The notes: generated from the letters alone by a model not told the origin. Shown: positions 12,687 through 24,062, numbered from the stretch's first letter. The stretch: DNA of 64,000 nucleotides from Albula goreensis (GCA_022829145.1 CM040742.1:4339658-4403657); one strand, 5' to 3'. Program-made: numbers and translations.

Positions 12687-12707
12687 CGCAGCACCACGGA
12701 CAGCTCC
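12687..12707 (+). promoter_or_regulatory. RE1/NRSE-like element (REST/NRSF binding site)
   Basis: The 21 bases fit the canonical RE1 layout, with left half CAGCACC and right half GGACAGC at the standard 2-base spacing. By eye, 17 of 21 positions match the textbook consensus; the mismatches are at the first two bases, one tolerated central position and one base near the 3' end. RE1 elements recruit REST to silence neuronal genes outside neurons and often lie tens of kilobases from their target. Binding itself is inferred. Confidence 0.5.
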
Positions 12708-12730
12708 ACACAGATAAACCTCTTTCATGT

Positions 12731-12751
12731 CCCCCCCCACCCCCCACCCCC
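12731..12751 (-). other. G-quadruplex-prone tract (minus strand)
   Basis: The plus strand has C runs of 8, 6 and 5 separated by single A residues. The minus strand is thus G5-T-G6-T-G8, enough for four G3 or longer tracts. It lies 24 bp from the RE1-like element. Confidence 0.6.
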
Positions 12752-12994
12752 AACACCATTCAGACCAGCCTTCTCCCCACTGCACCCCCACAACAACCAC
12801 AATTTGTGTTGCAAAGATGGACACGATTCAAGCTTTGCCAAGGCAATTACAAGGCATAGACAACAGAATCTGGGCTTCGAAAATACATAATTATGCCGAT
12901 ATAAAACATTTGAAAACAAAAAAGAGAGAAAAATGCAAAACAGAACGAGTATTACATAATGTATGGATCAGGAGCATTACAGTTCTTTTTTTTT

Positions 12995-13011
12995 GGGGGG
13001 GTGGGGTGGGG
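12995..13011 (+). other. G-quadruplex-prone tract (plus strand)
   Basis: G runs of 7, 4 and 4 are separated by single T residues. It lies about 250 bp downstream of a C-rich tract of the same type, so the two are complementary in orientation. Confidence 0.55.
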
Positions 13012-13204
13012 CTAATATTGAAAGCCTCACTATGTGCTTCACACTCCTGTACAGCTGCTGCCGGATTTTGTCTTCTTTTACACAGCCCTCGACTTTCCAC
13101 ATGAACCTCAGTTCACCACTTCACCACCTACGTACACAATCCTGTTCTGCCTCCCTAGAGATAACCCCTGCCAAATGTGTGCTCCTCTTTTTATTCATTA
13201 TGCT

Positions 13205-13208
<4 letters not shown>

Positions 13209-13241
<33 letters not shown>
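13209..13241. repeat. (TC)n microsatellite
   Basis: About 16 uninterrupted TC units, followed by irregular pyrimidine sequence. Confidence 0.9.
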
Positions 13242-13243
<2 letters not shown>

Positions 13244-13259
13244 TCTTCTTCCCCTCACT

Positions 13260-15158
13260 GAAATTGTCTGTGCAAAATGCCAGCTGTTGGGCTGACAGGG
13301 ACAAACACACCGAGTGACACCTTCCAATCAAAACAGACCACCTTCGCTGTCATTCTGACATTCTCAGGGGAAGACACCATCAGCCTCAACCTGTCTGAGA
13401 GACTTGGGTTAAGGTTAGGGCAGGGACGGAAGGGTAGGAGAGGAAGGTATGACGTGAAGCAATAGCATGGCAGCAAAAAGTGAGAGAAAGAACAAAAAAA
13501 CAAAAGAGATAAGGGAGAGAATAGGGAAAATGTACAAGGTTGCTTCTCCACCAGCTTTTATGAGTCTAACCAGGACCAGACCAGCCATCAGTTCAACTTA
13601 GTTTAATTCAATAAATCTTTAATGCCTCTGGCAGGTGATTCGTTTTGCAGCATAGCTATAAATCTCTGCAAAACATGAGGAAAAGATTTAAAACACATTA
13701 AACCATTTTAAAACATGAAAACACAGCCACAATAACAATTTGGCCAAATATTTCTGGTAAACAGATTGATAATTTATATTTAATAACTTAAATATTTGAT
13801 AACTACAGATAAACAATAAATAACTGCAAACCAATAAAAGACTGCAAGGCAAGTGTGGATCCTTGAAGCGGAACTAACAATCAATGAGCAGATGACTTCT
13901 GATGCATTGAACAATGCATTAAATATACATGTTTTATTGTAGCAAGCACTGGTTTGTACGACTGATTTTTATGGATAACAACACACCTAACTTTGCTGAT
14001 CTCTTGCATTTGTGGATTAGGGTAGGAGAGGTTTATTTCAAATGTTTATATTATTTATAAACTATAATTAATTTCCACCTCTTTGCCTTGATGTTAGATG
14101 TTAAATATAATGTTGGTGATATTACATCGATGAAAAACTGGAATCAATGGAAACTGTGATTGCGTTTTGTTTAATGTACACCATTTCCCATCTGTGTTTC
14201 TAAATAATTATAATGGGTTAACACCCCACCCATATGGTTAACCTGTGTTCCCAAATCCCAACATGCTCAACATGTATATGAGGTTTATGGTTCTTTACCC
14301 AATTATGATCTATTTAATATAGCATATGAACAATATACTAAAAACTACATTAACTATGACATAAAAATTGGAATTTAAAAGAGAGAATATAACACCAAAG
14401 AAATAAATTATTAAACAAATGCATAATAGACATATATGCTACTCTTGCCTCTGATAAGATGCTAAGTAATTATCTCCTCTCTAGAGGCCGTCGTGAAAAT
14501 GACTTTAAAAGCATTTCTATTTGCATGCAGCCGGATCAATCTTTAACATTTTATGTTCTTCTCCACCTGAGTCAGTGTACAAATAGTTTGGAAGTTGGAA
14601 TAACTCAACAGCTTGGCAATAAAAGAGGAGCAGCTTTCACCCTCTGGACCATTAGCTTTAAATATGAGTGTCTGGGATGACTGAAGTACTGGCCCAGCGT
14701 AGCAATAAACACAGAACACTGGCAAACATTCACTCTAACTGCTACAGGCACACTGCGATCCTGTGGACAGAGACGATAAGCAGAACTAAAAACATAACAA
14801 GGGATCAATTTTAATGTTTCTCATGCTGCTTAAATTTGTTCAGAAAAAAGGACATCACACATATGTTTATACTCCAACACTTTTCATAAGCAAATTGGAT
14901 AGAGCAGGCAGGATTAATAATGGATAAATTAGTAATTAAGTAAGACCTGTTTTAATCAAACATGAGCTTACTGTGGACGTAAAGAACAACTCTGCTTGTA
15001 AAGCTAATTTGAGTGGATTCTTTTATTACGGGGTAATTTCTTGATCCCTCTGGCAGTGAAATCTCTGGTTTATGTTTTTCTAAATACTTTAAATAGCTAC
15101 TGTTTACCAATTTTGATGAAAAGGTTCACCCCCCTCAGCAGTTAGCTGCCTTGATTCA
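13260..15158. other. Intergenic DNA, no gene recognised
   Basis: Strongly AT-rich from about 13600 onward. A purine-rich patch lies at 13420-13530. No exon-like or RNA-like feature was seen. Confidence 0.6.
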
Positions 15159-15480
15159 CATTACATTACGTTACATTACACTATAGGCATGTCGCAGACG
15201 CTGTTATCCAGAGCGACTTACAACGCAAAGTGCATTTCTTTCGGGACAAGGGTGTTTAAGTGCAAGAAGGGGTAAAAGTGCCAGTGGGGCATGGACTAAA
15301 CCCTGAGGATGACCTGTTGAAGAAACAAAGCAAAAAAAAAAAAAAAATAGTCATGTCAAAAACAATCCTTAGCCAACAAGATTTGGTCGCTACAAGCAAA
15401 ACTTATGGCTAAATGGGGGAGTTAGGGAGGGAAGGAGAGAGGAACATCCTGAAGAGGTGAGTCTTCAGTCTGCGCAAACA
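15159..15480 (+). mobile_element. Fish interspersed repeat (non-autonomous), truncated
   Basis: Starts with a degenerate ACATTACATTACGTTACATTACA run. It continues with CGCAGACGCTGTTATCCAGAGCGACTTACA, a terminal module seen in many fish repeats including SINE tails. The block near 15445-15470 reads CCTGAAGAGGTGAGTCTTCAGTCTGCGC, also familiar from abundant fish repeats. A run of about 17 A occurs near 15331. No coding capacity. Family assignment comes from memory of the motifs, not from a search. Confidence 0.55.
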
Positions 15481-15496
15481 TATTTTAGAATTTAGC

Positions 15497-15715
15497 TAGA
15501 TAGTCGGCTAACATATGTGCTCTAACTAGGCTACAAAAGGACTAGTGAAAGCTAGCAATCTAGGTAAGTAGAACAGCTATCTATGGATATGATTAGCAAA
15601 CTAGCTATTAGTAATGACAAGCAAGATCACTATTCTATTTACCTAGATTGCTAGCTTTCACTAGTCCTTTTGTAGCTAAGCTGTTAGTTAGGTTAGTGAC
15701 GAAGTAACTATCTGG
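15497..15715. repeat. Foldback repeat with 41-bp arms
   Basis: Left arm 15531-15571 and right arm 15635-15675 are reverse complements at 40 of 41 positions, with a 63-bp loop. Similarity continues outward at lower quality: AGATAGT near 15498 pairs with ACTATCT near 15706, and CTAACTA pairs with TAGTTAG. The whole palindrome is therefore about 219 bp. It abuts the interspersed repeat that ends near 15480. It fits a MITE-like foldback element or an inverted duplication. Confidence 0.85.
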
Positions 15716-16766
15716 TACATTGCTCTTTGAACTTTCCTTGATGACTGAAAAGTAACACAAAGCATGGAACTTCTCTGAATAGATTAAATACATATATACA
15801 TGCAATCATAATTTGGGCAATGTGAACCTTTTCAATTTCCTGTCATAGATAAATAAAGAAAATGTGTCCGTTAACTGACAATTTGGCATTATTCATCATG
15901 ATCCTCTGAACTTCATACTTAGTATATTACGTATTTATATATGTGTGCCATAAAATCATTGTGTATAGGGAAGAATGTCAAAATGACTACTGAAGGCCGA
16001 TTAAAGTGCAACTCAAGCTGTACTCCACTACAAGGCAAGTGTGCTTCAAAACTTAATTACTGCATTCAGATTACGAAGCTGCAGAGGTAGTTTGCCAAGC
16101 AACTAAAGGCTATTTAGAAGGCCTTTGGTTGCGCGAGAAAACACATCCGAAGAGGCCACAGGTGATTACGGGTCCTGCTGGGTCAATGCAACCAGGACCA
16201 AGAGATCGGCTTCAGGGTCTATTGTGCAATCTTAACAACCTGTGTAATTTATCATTCATTAGAAACAGCTGTGCTGTTCCAAAACAGGTCAATATTTACA
16301 AGGCAAGTAATGGGTGCTCTGGGGACCACTTAAACTACCCAAATAGCTTGGTCACTGTTGGCTCTCATCTTATCTGCTTTTGTATGAAGTACAATGGCTA
16401 CTTAAGCTTTTTCACTGCTTTTTGGGGCTACATTGCATCTTTTCTGAACTCTGTCACAGAAATCTGTTGAAAGTGTGTGCCTTGATAGCGTAATTCATGC
16501 CACATGCACACACGCCGACATACCTGCACAAGCTGAACAAAGCGGTCTGCCGAATCGCGTTCATCCATTGCACCTGCTCCAAATGTCTGCTACACGCACG
16601 CGCGCGCGAAACACAAACACGCTCATGATGTGGTCCGTGTTCAGACAAACTTCAGATCACGGATGGAACTACGCAATCGCAACGGCAGATGTTATATTTT
16701 ATATGGAGAAGGTGATCTTCCAATATATACAGCACTATTATAGTGGCCCCTCAACAGTATGGTGCA
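15716..16766. other. Intergenic DNA, no gene recognised
   Basis: Unique AT-rich sequence. A 113-codon frame (16129-16470, plus) shows no recognisable domain, and no splice or promoter context supports it. A short ACGCACGCGCGCGCG run lies near 16593. Confidence 0.5.
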
Positions 16767-16946
16767 TCACCAGCCGCATTGATCCCTGACTCCAGCACTT
16801 TTGCGCAAGGTCAGAGGGGCAGAGCCCAGATCAAAGAGCAGGCAGAAAGGGAAGGAACTCCTCCGCTTGCTCTAGTCTGAAATCGAACCCCGATGGTATG
16901 AGACCCAGAGCGCTCCAACAGCTGTTTCACCAGCTCGCATTGATCC
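16767..16946 (-). mobile_element. tRNA-like insertion flanked by direct repeats
   Basis: TCACCAGCCGCATTGATCC (16767-16785) and TCACCAGCTCGCATTGATCC (16927-16946) differ by one inserted base and flank about 141 bp. On the minus strand the enclosed segment contains GGAGCGCTCTGGGTCTCAT and then GGGGTTCGATTTC. This resembles the D-arm/anticodon and B-box parts of a compressed tRNA(Met)-like head. It is probably a SINE or tRNA retro-insertion. The A-box is poor, so a plain chance duplication remains possible. Confidence 0.4.
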
Positions 16947-18054
16947 GGAAACCCCTCTACACTGCTGCATGTGATATCAAATGTTTTATAAAATATAGGA
17001 ATAAAGATTTTAGAAATGGAAAAAGCCTTCTGTTAATCTGATCCTTATTTTCCAGATGTATCTTTATATATCCTGAATATGAATTTTTTTAACAGTGAAT
17101 AGTGATTCCTTTTTTTTTTTTTTTTTAAGTACTACTACACAGGCAAGTTCCCAAGTACTGAGAACCCTCTTATTTTTGGATTATTATTATTATTATTTTT
17201 TTCTTCTCTTACTAAAAGTATCTTGATCTCCAAAACATAGAAGCTACATCCACCAACCTTATAGGCATATGAGTTCCAAATCTCAAAAATTATAGGCAAC
17301 AAAAATAACACCATGCCCTGTCTTCAATGGCTCCCCCTGTAAGTCACCTTCCTCAGGACTCAACGGTTTTGGGATTGGATCCCAATGTTTCCTTGTCATG
17401 GTCTCAAAGTGCCCCATAAAGTGTCACTTGTGGCTATACTTAGTATCACTGGTATTCGTGTATTACTATAAATTAACTACAGCTAATGAGATTAATGCAC
17501 AGCTGTAGAATTATGTACTCATATGCGCTTCGAATGATGTCATAATCGCCTCCTGTGTCTGAGAATTGGACTTTTCTACTCTTTTTGGGTCGGGGAAAAG
17601 TTTGAGGCTCTGTTGCCTTACCATGGTGATATAGAGGCAGCGCAGGTCACTTAAACACATTCATTATTCAGCCCGATGCCGACGGAGCAGGTGAATTGAC
17701 CCGTTTTGAAATGTGTATCGCCCGTCACTTTCGGTTACCAGCACAGACACATGTGTCACCCTGCTTCCTCGGGGAGCGAGCGCTGTGCTGAGCGCTGTAC
17801 TGCAAACGGCCTTAAAAAAGAGGGGATATGGGGCCACGGTGACACCCCCCTCCCACCGCCTCCCCCGACACATCGCAACAACCAATCAGCTCCGTTGCAC
17901 AATTAATTGCTCGATTAACTCAATTCCTGGAGCACCGTGCTTGGTGACCTTTCAAACGTGTCGAAAAGCATGCCGAGGTGGTTATCAAGCTCTGAATCTT
18001 AATGCAAGAATTTGCTACACAAGTGGGGAAAAAAATGTTATTAATTTTGCTTGG
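16947..18054. other. Intergenic DNA, no gene recognised
   Basis: Contains a run of about 18 T near 17110 and a (TTA)n run near 17181. The frames at 17664-18180 overlap on both strands and carry no recognisable motif. Confidence 0.5.
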
Positions 18055-18255
18055 CACACACCTTCTTTCCTAGAGGGTGACTTGCATTGCCTGTATTTGC
18101 ATCATTTTCATTTCTACAGCTGTATATTTACTGAAGCGACTCAGATGTTAAGGCCTCCCTGCTCCTGGCCCTGGATTTGAACCAGCAACCAGCAGGTCGT
18201 AAAGCCAAATCTAGCACTGTGATGATGAACGTCTATCACTAGTATCGGCCCCACA
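18055..18255 (-). mobile_element. tRNA-derived SINE, nearly full length
   Basis: Read on the minus strand: a tRNA-like head ends with GGTTGCTGGTTCAAATCC (B-box, about 18172-18189). The next block contains GTCGCTTCAGTAAATATACAGCTGTAGAAAT, matching the 'TTGCTTCAGTATATATCCAGCTGTATAAAT' module of common fish SINEs. It ends with GCAAGTCACCCT, close to the usual 'GTAAGTCGCTCT' tail. No clean target-site duplication was seen. Old and diverged. Confidence 0.6.
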
Positions 18256-19138
18256 AAGAGGGAGAAAATCAACAGAAATAAACTTAATCGCTTTATTAAT
18301 TGGGTTCCATCATCAGTAATTCCATTGCAGCTTGTTGGAGTTGGGGTATCAACCCTTACATCAAGGTAAAAGTCCTGGCTCTTTCTGTCTTTAATTGAGC
18401 CCCTTAACTGCAGATTGTAATGGAAGGTATACAATTAACCAACATTTGCAAACCCAATACAGCACAGAGACTGGTACTTTGCAGGGTTTTCACAAAAAAA
18501 CAAAAAACAAAAGGGCCACAGACTTCCTTTAATTCCTTGCAAAGATTATCCTGTTTTGAGTCATATCTGGGATATTGGGACTTTGGAACACAAATAAGTG
18601 TTAAACAAATATAATAAAGGCCATGAATTGTTTAAAATCATTTTAATATTGCATTTACAAAACAAAAAACTGTTTTATTTTGTCATAACTATGCACACTA
18701 ACAAATAGTAAGACAGTATTAATGTACTCTTATTTATCTGCCAGACTTTGTTACTTGCACAGTGTAATGAATATAGATGTGGTAGCTGCTTGCCATGTAA
18801 AGACTGAACCTTTTTGTGAATGATTAACTAAGATTATCACAAATTCCATCTATTGTTATGAGGAAACACTCTGTATACTCAGCACTGCAACTGTTGTGGC
18901 TTTTGCTCATTTACTGCAGTGAATAAAGCTGAGTATTCTCACATGTATCCGAAAGCTCTGTGTATCTGTACCAAACAGAAGCCTAATTTGTTCTTTATCG
19001 GGGCTCCTCAAAAGCCAAAGGGAGGGTGCGGAGCCATAAACCCGTGAACAACCCATAAACTAGACCCAGCCATTCCGTTGAGTGGCAGAATATGGAATAT
19101 GCAGTGTAGTAAATACTGTAGGCAGTTTCCCAGGATTA

Positions 19139-19180
19139 AGGTGTCTGCTAAGCAAATAAATTATGTAATGCAATGCAAAT
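19139..19180 (+). mobile_element. SINE tail fragment
   Basis: GGTGTCTGCTAAGCAAATAAATTATGTAATGCAATG resembles the 3' end of fish SINEs ('AGCGTCTGCTAAATAAATGTAATGTAATG'). The head is not recognisable. Confidence 0.4.
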
Positions 19181-19189
19181 CAGCTGCGG

Positions 19190-19620
19190 ATCTCTCCAGA
19201 ACACTCCTACCCGGCCTCTAGTAGCAGTGCCATAAACACCGACGAAGGACTCGCATCACGGGTGGGGAGGGGGGGACCAGGAAATGGAGCGTGAAGTCCT
19301 TGCGTTTCCATTTTGTCCATGGCGGCAGAGGATAGCCACGCCGGGATTGTTTTTCAGGAAATACGGTTGTTGGAGGTCATATATTTATTTTGTTTTGTGC
19401 GTACCGCCCGGTGGACAAGAACAGGTACGGTGATTTATCGCCATCCCTCGCGCTTACTGTGAGGAAACGCTGGCTCTTAGCCACGGGAAGTCTCCGCACC
19501 TGTAAATCAAGACCCTTTTGAATACTTGCTGGGAGAAAACAAAGTTGCTCGTGAAAACCGAATGTGTTTGGAGCCCGCTGTAATGCAGCCCGTGTACTCA
19601 CGCCATCTTAATTGGTTTGA
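19190..19620. promoter_or_regulatory. CpG-rich segment, possible promoter
   Basis: CpG dinucleotides are clearly denser here than in the surrounding AT-rich DNA. An ATGGCGG motif occurs on the plus strand (19319) and an AAGATGGCG motif on the minus strand (around 19598-19606). Both resemble the YY1-type element found at transcription and translation starts. The two point outward in opposite directions, as in a bidirectional promoter. There is no independent evidence of transcription. Confidence 0.3.
19319..19424 (+). other. Candidate first coding exon
   Basis: An ATG in good Kozak-like context (TCCATGGCGG) opens a 47-codon frame that ends at 19462. Within it, ACAG|GTACGG at 19424/19425 is a plausible splice donor after 35 codons. 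The peptide begins M-A-A-E-D-S-H-A-G. I recognise no domain; residues 15-28 are hydrophobic. Position inside a CpG-rich patch favours a real 5' exon, but no downstream exon was identified. Confidence 0.22.
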
Positions 19621-19862
19621 GGAATGGACAAAGTCCCGAAACAGCTCCCTCAATCTGGCCATCTAATCATCCCCCAGTTTAATTAGCTAAATAAATCCCT
19701 CCCTTTCCACCTCAACAGATGTGTGGTAAGTGCTCTGCTGCAAAATGGCCGCTACGCGCAACCCTTTTGTGCGGAATATGATTTTAGTGGGAGATCTCCA
19801 TTCCTCACGCCCCAGAACCCCTCTCCCAAACTCCCAAATTCACATATGATGGTGATGATGAA

Positions 19863-19900
19863 TATTATTATTATTATTATTAGTAGTAGTAGTCGTAGTC
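19863..19900. repeat. (ATT)n-(AGT)n microsatellite
   Basis: ATT units pass into AGT units, with imperfect AGT/AGC units continuing to about 19940. Confidence 0.85.
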
Positions 19901-20642
19901 ATAGTAGCAGTAAAGGTTTCAGTAGCAAAAGTAGTCTGTAAGTAAGAAGGGGAAACAGTAGTAATGAATTACTGGTGAACATCAACATCATCTTACAATA
20001 AAAACCAAAACAGACTTTTTATCGCACGTAACCTATATTTATAAAAATGTTTTGCTGTCATAAGAGGCATCGCCCCGAAGATAAGGACGAGGAATGTGGA
20101 GCAGGCTGTCTGCGTGCCAGCTGTGATGCCGACAGGCCGAGTGTTCGCTCCGCCCTGGGCTGATAAACCCTGGACGTTTTCTCCCATGGCGGGTCCCCCT
20201 CCATCTTCCTCATTACTGACAGGCTGCTGTTGGGCTGGGCGGAGGGTGTTTGCAGGGGGTGGAGGTGAGGGGGGGGGGGCTATAGTACAGGCAGAGAGTG
20301 GTGGGGAACAAACTGAGTAATATAAAAATGCACACACATCCAAATTTAAGACTGTCCAGAGGGTCTGTGTGACATCACTAGCATAGCAGGTTGTTGTCAT
20401 GGATGTAATGATGAAAACAATAATAGCTATAATAATAAAAGATGAATAGGTCAGAATTGTAGACAGATACTCCCCTAAACTCATATCCTCAAGTTATAAA
20501 GCAACAGATCATCCAAACCTTATCTGATTTCAGGGAAAACGTGTCTTTCACCAGCATTTTCACTTTATTAACTCATAATGCCTTTATGGTGTGAAGCATG
20601 TGGACACCAGAAACAGCTTTGCAGTGCAAGTAGATGCATTTT

Positions 20643-20644
<2 letters not shown>

Positions 20645-20702
<58 letters not shown>
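20645..20702. repeat. (AC)n microsatellite
   Basis: About 29 uninterrupted AC units, the longest pure dinucleotide run in the window. The surrounding His/Thr and Cys/Val repeat frames are translations of it. Confidence 0.97.
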
Positions 20703-20705
<3 letters not shown>

Positions 20706-21669
20706 TACAAACATAGTCACACCCATCCATGGACACTTGAATACATACATCTGCACACAAACATGCTTACACAAACCGATATGTACATACATATGCATTC
20801 ATATATGTACACACAAGCACGCAGACATAAATATGGCACTAGTTACTCTGCACTAGAATATGAATGAGGGTGAAGTGAAAACGAGGCGATCCCGATTCTC
20901 ATCGCCGCTGTAAGGGCTGCCAATCAGTCAGCTTGTTAGCGGCTAATCCAGCCCCACCACTCTGTCCTCCGGTGTCCACAGTCATATTTCATCCCCGTTC
21001 ACCGAACGGTCAGAACCACCGCAAAGTCAGCAGTATGTAAATTTGAGACCTCCTCTGATTAATAAGTGTAAAACACATTTTGCTCGCACTCTCTTTCCGT
21101 GGTGGTGATACGGCGCTCTGTGGAAGCTGTGGTATCTATTACAAAGCAGGTCCTATAACGAGGTCCTGTAACTGGAGGTGAGGCGTCCCAAGCAGAACGT
21201 ACATTATCCTCAGGTCAAGTTTCCTTAAATGCTTCAGTGCTCGTTTATTTAGTATCACATCCTCAATTTGAAACTCAACACCTCGTGATGCAAAGGGTGA
21301 GCGATTCAAAATATATATGGCATTCATGAATAAGGACCAAGTGAACTGGAAACACTGTTGGTCCTTGGCTGCTTGAGTGCTAACTGGTACCACCTTCCCA
21401 AACCCCTCCCCCACCCTCACCCCCAATTTGGTCATTTGGTTCCAGCTTTCACCTCCTCATCCTGAGGCTATGTGTGAGAAGTACTACTGAATATGGACTG
21501 ACAGAGGTTCAACGCCACATCCTTTTACTGCAGCGACGCAAGTGTGTTTTTGTGCTCACATTCAGTGTGTAAAAAGGCGAGGCATGGGTGTGGTGTCAAG
21601 TATGAGCTCACCCTAAAATAGATGGGAACCGTGGTTCGAAAACATTTTTTTTTTTTTTTTTAAAATCCA

Positions 21670-21693
21670 GAATGTTCTCGAAAAAGAACATTC
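21670..21693. promoter_or_regulatory. Heat-shock-element-like inverted repeats
   Basis: GAATGTTCTCGAA (21670-21682) is a perfect three-unit HSE (GAAnnTTCnnGAA). It is followed at 21686-21693 by another GAAnnTTC pair, and GAATGTTCT and AGAACATTC form a 9-bp inverted repeat with a 6-nt loop. HSEs bind trimeric HSF. No adjacent gene is visible. A single perfect 3-unit HSE is not very unlikely by chance in 64 kb, but the added pair makes it stronger. Confidence 0.35.
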
Positions 21694-21699
21694 GAAATT

Positions 21700-24062
21700 T
21701 CCGTGCACAGCATATGGAAGAATCCTGTAGTCAGTATGATTTACGTGGGTTTTGCAGTTCTTAGTCGTCAATATAGGTGGGGTTTCATGTTTCAATACAA
21801 AATAATGGCAACCTCTTAAGTTATATGAATATTAACTTTTTCATGAGAAGTCTGACTTGTGCCATTATAGCACTATTAATTTTTCCGAGCCAAGTATATT
21901 TGGTCTTACTAATAAGTGCAAGTACGAAACTTTTAAGAAATCCAATATCAAATAAATGTATTTAATAGATGTTACATTTATTAAATGTTACCTACATATC
22001 TTTATCTAAGGGTATCTAGTTTAGGTTTTCTGATATTTACCTAATTTTTTTCTCAATGAATAAAATGTTTCAGAATTATATCAGATAGCTTACTAAATGT
22101 GTACAAAATGTGTTAATTCAATGAAACTTACATTTACATGTGTGGAAAGTGTACCATCTGTTGAAATTCACAAAATAATACAGAAATTACAAGCAAAAAG
22201 CAATTCAGTGCCAAATAAGATACATATTTATGTTATTTATGTTTAGGCATTACGTACCATTTTGCCAATAATTTCATAACAATAATTTACTTTGGTGAAA
22301 ATGTTGTTGTGTGAGGACTGAGAGCAGCTTACTGATGTAATGCATGAATCGTTCTCTGCAGCCCAGACTGGCTCTAGGGGGGGCTTTTCTGCTGCATCAC
22401 ATCCTAGGCTGCAGAGGGAAGACCGCAGCCCTTTGGGAAAGGGAGTGGCAGGGGATGGGAGGGGGGGGCACTCCTGGCCTTAACAGCACCTGGCAGACTT
22501 GGTGGTTCCTGTCGTCGCACGTTAGCCTCAGGTGCCAGATGTGGCAGGAAGAGTGGTCGAATGGCCTGGGGGTGTGGGGTTGCCTAGACGCAGACCCCTC
22601 ACTGCAGGGTGGAAGGCGGACGGTCACAAGCTGGCTTTCAGGGAGCCGCCACGTGCAGCATCTGCCCCCTCCCCACGCCATTGACTGGTGCACAGTGACT
22701 GCTTCCCTGAAATACAATAGTGGCTTCCATTCATTGTGCACCCACACCCCCACTAACACATAGATGCTCTCTCTCTCTCTCTTACATGCACACATGCACA
22801 CACATGCATGCATGCAAAAAAAAATGCATGCACCACAAAAACGTAGGTCAAACCACTTGTCCTTTCCGAAGCCTTATTAGAGACTGCAGAACTTCTCAGC
22901 TCTGAGCGAGAGAGATGAGAACTTTGTGCCTTTAGTCTTTTGTGTTCCTCAGAGAACATAATTACCATGCACACCATTAATTAACCGACAGAGATAAGTG
23001 GATAATATGCAGCATTCCAGACAAAGTCACTGAATAAGAGGACACTTTTATAATATATTTCACATGGTTCACAGAATCAGGCACTTGGAGCGAAAACCTC
23101 ATGGCATGCTGTTCCAGGGGTCTTATTTCCTGTATCTTTATTCTATTAAGATGTGGGAAATATTACAGTCATAAAGATACAATATTTTTGCAAACTTTTC
23201 ATACAGAAATTTTACAATTTTGGAAAATGTTAGGAAGCTCTGGAAATCTCACATATGGAACGGCGATGGCTTCATCCTTATATGGTCATCTTATATGTTT
23301 TTCGAACGTACAGATCACTCTCTCGGCAAGTTGTTGACGGTCAGGCTTTTGTCAATACGCGTCGCACGGCGGAGTGCTTTAATGGGTCCAAATTGAGGGT
23401 AATCTTGTATGCGTCGTGAAAATGAATGCATAATGCTTGACATTTAGGGAACAAGATTACAAATGGTAATTTATTGTCATTATCCTGCTTCTGTTAGTGG
23501 AGCTGGTGGGAGGGTGGATATAATCAGCATTCCTGGTCCCTAACCTTTTACAAAAATGTTTGCAAAAATGTTAGGTTTGCTCTTAGCAAACTTCTGCGTG
23601 GAAAGCTGATTGAAGGCCCCTGTCACTAGGTATGTCATCCTGGAGCCGCTGAGCGAATAAACAATGTAATTATGCGAGAAAAACTGTTTTCTGGGAAGAG
23701 TCGCAGCAGCCATTAGCGGAGTCTTAATTCAGTAAAACTAGTACATTAAAAAACGTTAAGGAATTTACATAAAGCCCCCTATCGTAGCCCTTTGTCTTCA
23801 TGGCATAATGCAGGCTTATTGCTAGTTTTCTTATGTTATTTCCCTTTCTTTTTCTACATTTCTCTTGTTGCTTTTCTCTTTCTGGAATTAGCACAGCGGC
23901 CTGGTAATGCGGGGCTGTCCATAGGTTCAGTAGTCCATCTGTCAGGGTGAAGAGGGTCTCTGCAGGACCAGAGGCTGAAATTTAGCCCCCTGCTCTCTGT
24001 AATCGGAGCCAATTCCACCTCCCAAAGGTCTAGGCCAGACAGCATCACTTTAAGAGTACTGC
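21700..24062. other. Intergenic DNA, no gene recognised
   Basis: AT-rich to about 22300, then a GC-rich patch at 22370-22700 with overlapping frames on both strands and no recognisable domain. A short (CT)n run lies at 22767-22782. No exon or RNA gene is supported. Confidence 0.5.

Noticed and set aside
22344-22763. 139-codon plus and 138-codon minus frames in a GC-rich patch
   Set aside because: Opposite-strand frames of equal length arise from low stop-codon density in GC-rich sequence; no domain seen on either.
23905-23930. Second RE1-like site on the minus strand (GGGGCTGTCCAT...)
   Set aside because: Only the GGACAGC half matches; the AGCACC half is absent at canonical spacing.
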